DNA of 64,000 nucleotides, taken from Aquitalea magnusonii (GTDB lineage Bacteria; Pseudomonadota; Gammaproteobacteria; Burkholderiales; Chromobacteriaceae). Positions 1-9,300 of the stretch are shown here, piece by piece (positions within the stretch are counted from its first letter, which is position 1; the number at the start of each line of letters is the position of its first letter). The notes beneath the pieces are model-generated. The model worked only from the letters and a program-made list of their open reading frames with translations. It was not told the origin of the DNA and searched no databases. Position numbers and translations under genes: made by a program. Where the stretch lies: the NCBI RefSeq assembly GCF_003202035.1, contig NZ_QJKC01000016.1:1-64000 (forward strand), given 5' to 3'.

Positions 1-29
1 ATCGGGGAAAGTACGTCTGGTTTTATTCA

Positions 30-76
30 TGGACACAGCTCCTAAGTGGTGATTATCCACCTTAAGTTAGTGTCCA
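30..76. repeat. Inverted repeat, possible insertion-sequence end
   Basis: A perfect 7-bp inverted repeat, TGGACAC at 30-36 and GTGTCCA at 70-76, continues inward imperfectly (CTAAGTGG against CCACCTTAAG). Read on the minus strand from position 76, the sequence TGGACACTAACTTAAGGTGG resembles the terminal inverted repeat of IS3-type elements. If so, the element body lies to the left, outside the window. A short reading frame from the left edge ends in a TGA at 50-52 and could be a transposase tail, but it is too short to identify. Confidence 0.3.
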
Positions 77-407
77 CGAAGGGCGGGACAGACCAGTTTT
101 CAGGAATGAATTCATTCCGCGGAGTGATGCTAGACAAGACTTAAAATAGCCCTCAACTCCCCTAGAGCGGCTTCCTTTACTCCTGACCATTATTTCTGAA
201 AATCTATAACTCGAGCCTAGCGCGCGGGCCTTTCGACTGCCTATTAGAGCATTTGAACTATATTCCATCCCAAAATCAAGTGTAATAATACAAGAATCAT
301 AATAATAATGCTTATTAAGCATACATTAAGAAGATTCCTTATAAAACACTGCAGACAAGCACCACTCTGCCGAACCTTATTAAATTTTCATCAGGAAGAT
401 TATTAAT
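77..407. other. Non-coding stretch, no gene recognised
   Basis: About 330 bases between the possible IS end and the first credible gene. The right half (about 240-400) is AT-rich. The only open frame, on the minus strand, has no recognisable protein features. A promoter for the following gene probably lies here but no clear -35/-10 pair stands out. Confidence 0.5.
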
Positions 408-986
408 ATGAAGCTTGTATACATAGAAGAAAAGATCGGTTTAGAGAAACGAAACCTGTGCATGGAGATGCACATTGAAGTAAATGGATGCATGATTTCA
501 CACATTGAAAAAATATCAAGAGTAGTTGGAGAAAGAATAAAGCAAGGAAAAAGAATTTACTTCAAAATGTCAGATCAATCCGAAAAAATAATTGAGACCT
601 ATAATGAATTCCTAGGCATTGAAGGTCATTTCTGCCGACTTGTAACAGCAGACTATTTATCCAAAGACCTCAAAAAAGGTACTGAAAAGTGGATAAAATT
701 TCCAGCACCAGCATTTATTGACGTACTAAACCTAAGGCATAGATATTGGGTTTTGCACTCAGACCCAAACAATGGGAATGCCTTTTACCAAGGCATCACA
801 CCAATTGGAGCATATTGCAAATTAGTAAACAGTCAAAATCCAGGATTTGTAAAAAGGTTATTTTCTGAAAATGCCAGAAAAAGTGTATATACACCAGCGC
901 AATCAATCAATAAATTCTTCGCGTGGTTTGACAGGGAAATTTCTGAAGAAAATTCATTTGAATTAAAACCAGAAATATACCTTTAA
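408..986 (+). CDS. Hypothetical protein, unknown function
   Basis: A 192-residue soluble protein with no signal peptide, no membrane segment and no domain I recognise. It is rich in Lys, Ile and Asn, and its codon use is AT-biased, unlike the GC-rich core genes further right. The start is supported by AGGAAG about 12 nt upstream. Aromatic-rich segments in the middle (YWVLHSD, NAFYQG) suggest a folded domain. It stands alone ahead of an outer-membrane barrel gene. Its composition and position suggest accessory DNA gained by transfer. Confidence is high that it is an ORF of real length and low for any role. Confidence 0.6.
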   Translation: MKLVYIEEKIGLEKRNLCMEMHIEVNGCMISHIEKISRVVGERIKQGKRIYFKMSDQSEKIIETYNEFLGIEGHFCRLVTADYLSKDLKKGTEKWIKFPAPAFIDVLNLRHRYWVLHSDPNNGNAFYQGITPIGAYCKLVNSQNPGFVKRLFSENARKSVYTPAQSINKFFAWFDREISEENSFELKPEIYL

Positions 987-1129
987 TTTAAAAAATATTC
1001 ACCCTACTCAAACATGCAAGATAGGTATAGTTAAAATTCTTTGGAAAAATTAGTTAATTTTGCCCATTTCAAAATTATTCACAAATAACTACCATTCCAT
1101 TTCCTTCACAACAAGCTGAAATCTTACTC

Positions 1130-1951
1130 ATGCAAAAGCTTAACATATTGGCAGGACTTTTTGCAGTCGGCTTCATTGGCACAGTCCATGCGAACGAGAC
1201 AATCTCTGATTCAAATAACCAATATACCTTTTCCATTGGCAATCAGAATATGAATTACCATGAGCATGAATACATTGCCCAACTGAATGGTGCTGACCCG
1301 GACTCGGATAGTGGTAACCAGACAACATTCCGCATCAGTAAAACCGGGCAAAGCAAATTTCTGGGTATTGAAGATTTTTATACTCGGTACCAGATTGATT
1401 ACGCCAGCGGAACCAATCAATATGATGGGCACTATAATGGTACCTTCCAACCAGGACAGGCCACATCGAATGCAAGCACCTTTGATGCAAGCATGCGTGT
1501 AGGGAAAGGCTTTACCTTCAAAGACTATGCTGCCTTCCAACTCACACCTTTCGCTGGCTTTGGGATGCACCTATGGCATAGGCAGGTTGGTAGTAACGAA
1601 CTGAATAATGAAGCTTATGGCCACCTGTTCTGGGAGCTTGGAACAATGGCTCAATACGCTGTGAATGATAAGCTTGTGTTGTCTACCGATATCGCATTTG
1701 GAAAAACGGTAGCGCCTACTATGGTTGTCGCAGGTACAACCTTCCATCTTGGTAGTAGCAGCACCATTAATTTCGGCCTGGGCGCTGATTACAAACTAAA
1801 CAAAAACTGGCATGTCAATGGCCGTTATGAATATAGCACATTCAAATATGGCATATCAGAAACGCACAATGTTGATGGCTATGCAATCCACGAACCAAAC
1901 TCAGACACTACCATCCAGAAAATTTATGTTGGTGTAGGATATAGCTTCTAA
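1130..1951 (+). CDS. Outer-membrane beta-barrel protein of unknown function
   Basis: This 273-residue protein begins with a Sec signal peptide (hydrophobic to about residue 19, probable cleavage after VHA). Alternating hydrophobic and aromatic strands fill the rest, and it ends in Phe (GVGYSF), the classic C-terminal signature read by the BAM machinery. Its length fits an 8- to 12-strand barrel such as an OmpW/OprF-like or Lom-like protein, but no family signature is decisive. Two Gly-rich strand pairs near the C-terminus (FGLGADYKL, YVGVGYSF) are typical of small barrels. It lies alone on the plus strand, convergent with the GAF-LuxR gene. The ribosome-binding site is weak. It may be a surface protein of the island. 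Confidence 0.65.
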   Translation: MQKLNILAGLFAVGFIGTVHANETISDSNNQYTFSIGNQNMNYHEHEYIAQLNGADPDSDSGNQTTFRISKTGQSKFLGIEDFYTRYQIDYASGTNQYDGHYNGTFQPGQATSNASTFDASMRVGKGFTFKDYAAFQLTPFAGFGMHLWHRQVGSNELNNEAYGHLFWELGTMAQYAVNDKLVLSTDIAFGKTVAPTMVVAGTTFHLGSSSTINFGLGADYKLNKNWHVNGRYEYSTFKYGISETHNVDGYAIHEPNSDTTIQKIYVGVGYSF

Positions 1952-1952
1952 T

Positions 1953-1989
1953 AAAAAAGGGCTGTTCAGGAACCATCCCGTTCAGCCCG
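1953..1989 (-). terminator. Rho-independent terminator of the GAF-LuxR gene
   Basis: GGGCTG and CAGCCC arms flank a loop of about 18 nt. On the minus strand the structure is followed by a run of six T. It sits just past the stop of the minus-strand regulator and close to the stop of the barrel gene. Confidence 0.6.
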
Positions 1990-1998
1990 TTGCCCACT

Positions 1999-2802
1999 TC
2001 ATACAGCATCAAAACCAATAAACAGTTTAACCAAGTCGGTTTTTTTATTAATACCAAGTTTTTGATAAATACTTTGAATCTGGTTTCTGACCGTACTGGG
2101 AGACACCCCAATCACTCTTGCAACTTCTTTTGCACTACCAACCTGAACAATCGTTTCCACAACGCGCATCTCGCTTTTTGTCAATACAGAGCACATTGAG
2201 TTTTTGTAAGAACCAATCGTGAACTGTGCTTTCCTGTTGACAAATGCCACCGCAGCAATTGAAGCCAAAGCTTTGATTAACATTTCATCCTGCTGAGAAA
2301 ACGGCTCAATATTATCACAACAATCTTTTCGATTAATTAATTGTAACACACCAACCGTTGCCCCTTGGTGCGAAATTCTTTCAGCCAAAATGGATTTTGA
2401 TGTATAGCCAGTTTTAGCATCATAACTTCTCACCCCTTCAAAACGCTCATCACTACTGGCATACGAATCAGAGATATTTACTGTTTCGCCAGTATGTAAT
2501 GAATAAGTTGCTATGGTGGAAAGATTTGGACAACCATCATCAAGCGTCAATGGTAGTTTTGAAAAAAAATCTGCTTTCTGCATTTCCACACGACCATTAA
2601 ACTTGGCGCCTAAAGACTTATTGTGCACGACAACAAATTCAAGGTGCTCGCCACTTTCGTCAACAATATAAATACTTCCAGCATCTGCTCTCGTGGCGGC
2701 CAAGCCATACGACATCACTCTATCAAACAACTCATTCAAGTCACACATTGATGACAAAGAAGTAATGATGTCCATCAAGTCATACTGACACTCAGCACTC
2801 AT
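1999..2802 (-). CDS. GAF-domain LuxR-type transcriptional regulator
   Basis: A 267-residue cytoplasmic regulator. Residues of about 15-180 form a GAF domain (segments such as AGSIYIVDESG and VGVLQLINRK are typical of the small-molecule or cyclic-nucleotide binding GAF fold). Residues of about 205-262 form a LuxR-type helix-turn-helix (LTKSEMRVVETI, then VARVIGVSPSTVRNQI). A GTG lies four codons upstream, but the ATG at 2802 is preferred because GGAG sits 6-9 nt before it. It is transcribed away from a lipoprotein gene. A GAF domain with a similar core is also present in the HD-GYP protein at about 15.5 kb, so both could sense related ligands. The ligand is unknown, and control of the neighbouring barrel or lipoproteins is inference from position only. 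Confidence 0.75.
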   Translation of the reverse strand: MSAECQYDLMDIITSLSSMCDLNELFDRVMSYGLAATRADAGSIYIVDESGEHLEFVVVHNKSLGAKFNGRVEMQKADFFSKLPLTLDDGCPNLSTIATYSLHTGETVNISDSYASSDERFEGVRSYDAKTGYTSKSILAERISHQGATVGVLQLINRKDCCDNIEPFSQQDEMLIKALASIAAVAFVNRKAQFTIGSYKNSMCSVLTKSEMRVVETIVQVGSAKEVARVIGVSPSTVRNQIQSIYQKLGINKKTDLVKLFIGFDAV

Positions 2803-3026
2803 ATACGGCTCCACATCTAGATTTATTATTGAATAACTTTACGGACTAACCAGCACCGTCGAAAACATCGGTGAGCAAATGGACAGTCCCTCGTTACCTA
2901 GGACCAAACACATAGGCAATTTGCTCTATATCACGACAGCCCCATCCAGACTAATATTAAGCCATCAAACATAACCGGCAATTTGCAGCCACATTTGGAA
3001 CTTACTATATCAAGGAGAGGATCGCT

Positions 3027-3581
3027 ATGATTTCTATTGAAAAACTACTGCGCTCAACAATTATCATTGCAACGATAACTTCTCTTTCCGCCTGCGCAGC
3101 AATGCAAGGCAATCAGGTTAGTCTTACGGTAAAAACAGAACCACCTGGTGCCATGCTGTACGAGGGTAATCATGCGCTAGGCATGGCACCTCAAACACTG
3201 AACTACAATGGTGATCCTAGTAAAAATATTATCAATACCAGTAAAGTAACCGCAATATGGCCAAGCGGAGCTCAAAACAGTCAAAGCTTTAACCTACCGA
3301 TGCATCAGGGTAGTTTTTCAGCAACAATCTCGCGACCGAAAAATGCCCCAGGCTTGGCTAATGACCTAGCAAATGCAGATCGAGTAGCAGCTGCAGAAGA
3401 TAGGAAGGCGAGAAATGCGATGACTTGCCAAAGCTATGCAGACCAAGCAGCAGCCAGTCAGCAAATTTCACAAAACACAGCCAATAAGAAAACAGCCGAC
3501 GTACTGCTTGGAGCCTTAAACCAGTCGCTGAGCCAAAAGTCTGCTTACGACAAGTGCATGCAACAATTTGAATATAATTGA
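3027..3581 (+). CDS. PEGA-like lipoprotein of unknown function
   Basis: A 184-residue lipoprotein. The signal peptide ends in the lipobox LSAC with Cys about 22. A segment at residues of about 35-90 (VKTEPPGAMLYEGNHALG) has the look of a PEGA-type beta domain, often found in surface or peptidoglycan-associated proteins. The C-terminal half is Ala/Gln/Asn-rich, probably helical, with two further Cys (MTCQSYADQ and DKCMQQ). A strong ribosome-binding site (AAGGAGAGG) fixes the start. It is followed by a second small lipoprotein gene. Non-core codon use suggests island cargo. Confidence 0.65.
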   Translation: MISIEKLLRSTIIIATITSLSACAAMQGNQVSLTVKTEPPGAMLYEGNHALGMAPQTLNYNGDPSKNIINTSKVTAIWPSGAQNSQSFNLPMHQGSFSATISRPKNAPGLANDLANADRVAAAEDRKARNAMTCQSYADQAAASQQISQNTANKKTADVLLGALNQSLSQKSAYDKCMQQFEYN

Positions 3582-3619
3582 TTTAAATTTATCACACCAA
3601 TCCTAACGAATATTATAAA

Positions 3620-4069
3620 ATGAAAAAGACCAATTTTATTATCTTCATGGCTATCACCGCCACTATGCTGAGTGCTTGCGGCAAAGAGTCAGCAGAGAAA
3701 ATCAGCAGAGAACAGACCACAGCAAACTCTGAAGCCCCCAAAGCTGTAATAGCAAGTACAGAAAAATGCAAGAATGGCCCGTTCAGAACAGCAGAAGAAG
3801 GTCTCAAATACATTAGAAAACTAAACGGCACTCCAATAAAGGAGGTGATTGCAAAAATTGGCAATCCATCCAACTATTCAAAGCAGGCAAATATGATTAT
3901 TTTTGGCGACACAGAAAAAACCGATGAGAATTTTTGTGCCGATCCTGATCCGCTAACTAAAAAACATGGAACGCTGATGATTATTACTGCAATTGACAAT
4001 AGCGAACGTCTTGTCTCCAACGACTCCCTTGGCCCGACCATGGTTCAATTTGTTAACAGCGAAAAATAA
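3620..4069 (+). CDS. Small lipoprotein of unknown function
   Basis: A 149-residue protein with a short signal peptide and lipobox LSAC (Cys about 20). The mature part carries a SmpA/BamE-like stretch, where TPIKEVIAKIGNP resembles the 'v..llG.P' turn of that fold. This is only a resemblance. Two further Cys (EKCKNGPF, NFCADPD) could form a disulfide in the periplasm. It lies 38 nt after the preceding lipoprotein gene and is probably co-transcribed. The ribosome-binding site is weak. It is AT-rich compared with the core genes. Confidence 0.6.
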   Translation: MKKTNFIIFMAITATMLSACGKESAEKISREQTTANSEAPKAVIASTEKCKNGPFRTAEEGLKYIRKLNGTPIKEVIAKIGNPSNYSKQANMIIFGDTEKTDENFCADPDPLTKKHGTLMIITAIDNSERLVSNDSLGPTMVQFVNSEK

Positions 4070-4079
4070 GAGAACTCCG

Positions 4080-4112
4080 AGAGGACTGTACTCAATAGTG
4101 AATCAGTCCTCT
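4080..4112. terminator. Stem-loop between convergent genes
   Basis: AGAGGACTG at 4080-4088 pairs with CAGTCCTCT at 4104-4112 as a 9-bp stem with a 15-nt loop. It has no clean T-run on either side, so it may be a weak or factor-assisted terminator for the lipoprotein pair, or for the operon arriving from the right. Confidence 0.4.
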
Positions 4113-4174
4113 AATAACAGCAATAGCAAGCAATCACTAGCCGAACAAACCACTGCCGTATTGTTGGCATCGAT

Positions 4175-4945
4175 TCAGAACTCCAGGATATCCCCTGCTG
4201 ACAAAATATCAATAGAATGATTGCTACTGGTACTGTCTAATTGATATTTTATCAAATCAGCATCTGTCGGTTTGAGATGAGTAGCCCATACACTGCAATC
4301 CTGCTTTAAATTAAGCAACTCGCTTTTGAGTACATCCGGGCAGAGATGGCCTGCTTCACGCGCAAGTTCAGCAGCGCTGTTTTCAAATGCAGCCTCGATA
4401 ATCAAATGACGAAGTGACACGCTGGCTGCATTCAACAAAGGCCACAGCTCAGCATTACTGGCGGTATCACCAGTGTATGCAAGACAAGCTTTACCCGAAT
4501 CAATCAGATATCCCTGCGCCGGCACCGAATGCATTGCAGGCAAGGCAGTAATCATCCCCCCTTGTGTCAGGTTCTTGGTTTGTCCACACTCAAATGGATG
4601 ATATTCAATCAGTCCGCTACCGGTAGACGGTAGCACACTGAAATCGGGCCAGATTTCCCAGTTGAAAATGTGCCTTTTCAGCATGTTGATGCTGTGCTGA
4701 CTTGCATGTATCCGTACAGGACTTGCACGCCGGCCTAATAAGTTGTCCAGTAATAGCGGTAACATCGCAATATGATCAAGATGGGTATGCGTCAGGAAGA
4801 TATCTTCAATCACCATCATCTCGGACAACTCCAGACTAGCCAGGCCGGTGCCTGCATCAATCAGGGTGGTGTTGTCCAGCAAAAAGCAGGTTGTCGCAGC
4901 CTGGGCCGAAATCCCCCCGCTACATCCCAGAATACGCAACTTCAT
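4175..4945 (-). CDS. MBL-fold hydrolase, class II cyclic-nucleotide phosphodiesterase-like
   Basis: A 256-residue metallo-beta-lactamase-fold enzyme. The zinc motif THTHLDH (about residue 52-58), followed by IAMLPLLLDN, matches the HxHLDHIxGL pattern of class II 3',5'-cyclic-nucleotide phosphodiesterases (yeast Pde1, bacterial CpdP). Other metal ligands are plausible at HSVPAQGY, YTGDTAS and the late THLKPTD. There is no signal peptide, so it should act in the cytoplasm on cAMP or a related cyclic nucleotide. It is the last gene of the tpsB-tpsA-fecR operon, 57 nt after fecR. A nearby adenylate cyclase and cNMP-binding protein make a role in local cAMP turnover attractive. Other MBL hydrolases (RNase Z-like) cannot be excluded. 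Confidence 0.6.
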   Translation of the reverse strand: MKLRILGCSGGISAQAATTCFLLDNTTLIDAGTGLASLELSEMMVIEDIFLTHTHLDHIAMLPLLLDNLLGRRASPVRIHASQHSINMLKRHIFNWEIWPDFSVLPSTGSGLIEYHPFECGQTKNLTQGGMITALPAMHSVPAQGYLIDSGKACLAYTGDTASNAELWPLLNAASVSLRHLIIEAAFENSAAELAREAGHLCPDVLKSELLNLKQDCSVWATHLKPTDADLIKYQLDSTSSNHSIDILSAGDILEF

Positions 4946-5002
4946 TCAGCCTCCCGGCCAACAGATAAATAAACGGGCTTGGTGCCTTTCTAATAACCAG
5001 GA

Positions 5003-6364
5003 TCACTCACTGCCTTCCTTGGTACAAACAAAGCTGACAAAGGGATAGTTAGCCAACACCGGGTCTGCATCCAGAAAATCCGGATCCAGCGGCAATCTGA
5101 CAGGGACCACATCGTTGGCAGCTGCATACGCCGCGTCACCTCGATCCAGCAAAACGGTAGTGCTGGCCTGGCTAAACGCAATACGGCCATGATTGACCGC
5201 CACGTAAAAACCATCCGGCACGGTCTGGTCTGTTGATTCAGGCATGCTAGAGGCCAGGGTGATGCCTGGCATGGGCAGGCTTTGCACCGACAGCATGTCG
5301 CGTTCAGAATCGGTCAGGATGCGGGCAGGAGAACCGAGCCCATCGTAGTATGCCGTTTGCCCACGCTTGACCAGCAAGCTGGTCTGGTCTGTTTCCAGCC
5401 GGGTGCGGCCATCCTGCATGGCGAGCAGCATGGCCGCATTGCAGTCGTGCATGCCTTGATGAATCTGCAAACCAGGCGACAAGCAATCCAGCACAAAATC
5501 CGTACCGCGCACACCAATCGTGGCCGTCAGCGTGTGAAAGTTGACCTGCTCGGGTTGCCTTTTGGCAATCAGACCGGTCACCACCCGAAAACCGCCGCGT
5601 AACATGTCCACCAGCATGCCATCGCTTTCCTGCCGGGATTGATAGTGGAACTGACTCAGTTTGAGCCGACTGCCTGGCCTTAGGGTAATCCGCGTGTGAT
5701 CCACCATTTCCAGCTCGGCGGCTTCGGTGCTGTTCGCCTGTAGCGTATCGCTGCGGAACAAAGCCCCATATGGCTTGATTTGCCGAACCGCACCCTGTCC
5801 GTCCGTCACTTGTATACCGGATGGAGCATGTACAAGGTGGCCGACAACGCCGGCCGAGGACACTCCGGCGGCTTCATTTTCAGACGGATGACGACAGTCA
5901 CCCTGGCACAATCTGGCGGTAAAGTCGGTACCGCGTATGCCAATGGTCGCGGTTCCGCCCTGCATCTGGTACGCGTTCTGATTACCACGCTTGCCAATCA
6001 GGCCAGAAAGTGTTCGTACGCCTCCCTTGAGCAGGCCAACCACCATGCCATCCTCCTGTGGCTTGCTATGCTCAAAGTGATATTGGCGGATGACAAAGCG
6101 TGTTTGCGGGCGGAGTGCCACCTGGCTGCCATCCGTAAAAATCAGCAAGGCATTGCTGTCTTTCTCCGTGGCAACTACATCACCAACATTCAGTTCCGCG
6201 CCGGTATACAGCAGGTCAAAACCCGCGGCCCCATGCTCTACATGGGCAATGCCCTGCAAGCGCTGTACCTTGGCCGCACTCTGCGCATGGATGACACCGG
6301 ACAGCACAAACATCAGGCACACGGCACTACGCCAGATCAAATTCCGAAAGCTGGTTTTCATCAT
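5003..6364 (-). CDS. Periplasmic protein with tandem FecR domains
   Basis: A 453-residue protein with a Sec signal peptide (cleavage after about residue 28, IHAQ). Two copies of a FecR domain follow (residues about 35-165 and about 205-320). Each has the order 'L..GDvv.T...s...l.f.Dgs.v.LrP.s....', a repeated DGM(V/L)V, and an ATIG(I/V)RGTDF closing motif. A third partial strand set follows to the end. There is no sigma or anti-sigma partner. In this architecture FecR domains are usually extracytoplasmic binding modules rather than anti-sigma factors. The start codon overlaps the tpsA stop (ATGATG over TGA), so translation is coupled to the adhesin. It may assist secretion, folding or sensing of the TpsA protein at the envelope, which is inference. 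Confidence 0.75.
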   Translation of the reverse strand: MMKTSFRNLIWRSAVCLMFVLSGVIHAQSAAKVQRLQGIAHVEHGAAGFDLLYTGAELNVGDVVATEKDSNALLIFTDGSQVALRPQTRFVIRQYHFEHSKPQEDGMVVGLLKGGVRTLSGLIGKRGNQNAYQMQGGTATIGIRGTDFTARLCQGDCRHPSENEAAGVSSAGVVGHLVHAPSGIQVTDGQGAVRQIKPYGALFRSDTLQANSTEAAELEMVDHTRITLRPGSRLKLSQFHYQSRQESDGMLVDMLRGGFRVVTGLIAKRQPEQVNFHTLTATIGVRGTDFVLDCLSPGLQIHQGMHDCNAAMLLAMQDGRTRLETDQTSLLVKRGQTAYYDGLGSPARILTDSERDMLSVQSLPMPGITLASSMPESTDQTVPDGFYVAVNHGRIAFSQASTTVLLDRGDAAYAAANDVVPVRLPLDPDFLDADPVLANYPFVSFVCTKEGSE

Positions 6365-9300
6365 TTACAGTTCAATGCAACGGACAGGGCCGACCAGTCA
6401 TAGAAAACCGGCAAATCAGTGGCCAGATTCATCGGCAACACCTGTGTTGTAGCCAGTGCGCTCAGCACGCTCACATTGCGGTTTAGCGATACACTCTGTT
6501 CCCAGGCATCTTGCATATTCATGGACACCGGGGCAGGCATGCTGGCAAATGAATTGGGTGCAGCGGCAAAGCCGATCTGTGCATAAGCAGCCATATTACT
6601 CAGGCTGCTGTTCGAGCCGGGCAGGCTGATGTTGGCAAAACTGCCGTTTACCGCGCCATATTGCAAAAAGCGGTAACTGCTACCCGTAGCCGGCGAATAA
6701 CCATTCCATAAAGAAACGGTCAGCGCCCCACCAAGGCTGGCAGTACCACTGACGGTAATCTGGTCAAAACCAATACCTGGCGTGGTGCCACCAATCTGAA
6801 TCACGGTATTACTCCCTGCCCCCAGTGTCAGGTTGCCATTGATATTGATACTGCCCGGAGAATAACCCGGAGACAGCGTGCCACCACTTACCGACACATT
6901 ACCATTGATATTGCCCGACCCCTCCAGCGTACCGCTATTCAACTGATAACCACTGCCACCCACCAGCATGCTGGCCGGATGGCTCACATCTGTTCCGAGC
7001 TTGGTTACACCGCCTGTCTGCACCAGGCCACCATTAAAACTACTGGTCGCTGACAACAGGTTCAGTGTGCCGCTATTGCTGAACAACTGGCTGAAACTGG
7101 CACCTGCCGTATTGATTGTGCCCTGATTATTGATTTGGCCAGCATAACTGCCGCTGCCAAGGTTAAGCGTACCGGTGTTGCTAAGTGCTCCGCTATTACT
7201 CCAGCTGCCACCGTTGATGCTCAAACTTCCACCATCCACACTGACCGTACCCGTACCCGCAAATACACCGCCATTGACATTCAGTGCTCCGCCGACGGAC
7301 AAAGGCCCGTTATTGGTCAGTACGCCACCATTGACATTCAGGCTGGCACCCGATGGGATAACACTGTCACCAGCAGCTGTTTGCAAGGTCAGGCTGCCCT
7401 GTTGCAAGGTGAGTGAGCCGGATGGCAGAACCAGGTCAGTAAAGGTGAAGGCAATATTGGGCGCATTCAGTACCCGGTTACCGTTACCACCAAAAGCGAA
7501 ATGGCCATGACTGCCAAACTGCAGGCCGCCACTGCCGTTGATGGCACCGCCGCTCCAGTTGAACGTACCCTGGTTTTCGTTCAGGGTAATTCCGTTCAAG
7601 TAAAGGCTACCCGATTGCAGCTGCAAGTCGCTATTGAGGGTGACATTGCCATTGAACTGCAGATTACCCTGTACATTCAGGCTGCCACTGCTGCTGAAAC
7701 TGCTACTGGCATCCACCAGCAGGCTGCTACCCGCCGCAACAGTAGTGGAACCACTCAATGCTGCCGGGCCGGTCAGTTCGATTACGCCGCTTCCGCCAAA
7801 ACGCGTATTGCCGCTGGTGCTGATATTGCCAATCTGCAAAGTTTGGCTGCTGTCATTCACCAGCTGGCCAGAGCCGGACATTTGTAAGGGAACGGTAATG
7901 ATTGAAGCGTTAATGCCGGTTGTCTGGATCGTGCCCGTGTTTAATATCGGTAGATTGCTTCCACTATTAGAAATGGTAGCTGAAGACTGGCTGCTATCCA
8001 GAGTATAGACTCCGTGATTAATAAGCTGCCCACCTATACCAACAGATAACCAATTAGCCGACATTTGGTTTGATTGCACTATATTACCCTGATTAATCAG
8101 TTTTCGATCAAGTGTATCAAACGCCGCGATAACTCCTGCACTCACTTTTGGCCCAACTACCGTTGTTCCACTCCCAGACATTGTTCCTTCTGCCCAGTTA
8201 AAATCATTAACTACCGTTGTCGTACCTGCGCCAGTCAATGCACCGCCACTTTGATACAAGTTCCCAACATTGATATTTCCATCTGCACTAAGTATCCCAT
8301 TCCAAATTGAGATTGACGCACTCTCATCACCAATAATATTACTCCCGCCAGGTAGGTATACAGCGCCTCCATTAACATTCAGTGTTGCACCAGACTTTAA
8401 TGCTACCCCACCGAGAAATGAGCTATTCGTGTTTGGACTGGTGATGTATACAGTCCCACCACCAGTAATGGTAGAGATGGTGCTAGCAGCAGTACTCAAG
8501 GACGTTACAGTCAAATCTCCGAGACCAACATCCAACGTACCACCGATCAATGTCACGGGAGCATTAATTTCTGAGTGATACCAAACATATGGTCGCGGGT
8601 GATAATTACCATCAGCTTGAATTACTCCACTATTGACAACACCTCTCGAACCAGAATATTCTTTCTGTAGCTGATAAATTACAGCCTTATTACTCAAAGA
8701 GTTTAATCGATAGACACTTTGATTGTACAATAGTCCATTATTCTCTAGTGCCAAGCCTGTGGCATTCCAAGTTCCAAGCTGTGTAACACTTCCCAAGTTA
8801 ATTAGTGTCCGTCCCAATAGTTCATTCGCAGAAAACTCAACAAGTGGGTTACCAATTATCCCATCGGCCACCCCTTTATCAATCACGGTAGTACCGGCAC
8901 CGGACATTTCTCCACCAGTCCAGCTAAAACCGTTACTTGCGGTTACCGTACCAGCACCATTGAGCGTACCGCCTGTCTGGTTGTAATTACTCACCCCCAA
9001 CGTGCTATCCACCGTAGCCGTGCCACCGGTTAGGGTCAGCGATGTCAGGGTTTGCGGTGTGCTGCCGTTAAACCATAGCGTGCCGGTGCTCCAGGGCAGG
9101 GTGACATCCAGCAGCGGAGCATTAACCTGCACCAAACCACCACCCGCATTCAGGTTGAGGTTGGCACCATTGCCGCTGATGTTCTGGTTGATGTAGATGT
9201 TGTGGTAGGCAGTGAGATTGAGCGCATAACCGGAACTCCAGTTGAGGGCATCATTGACGATGATGTCGCCCAGTCCGCTACTGCCCACGGCAGTGGTTTG

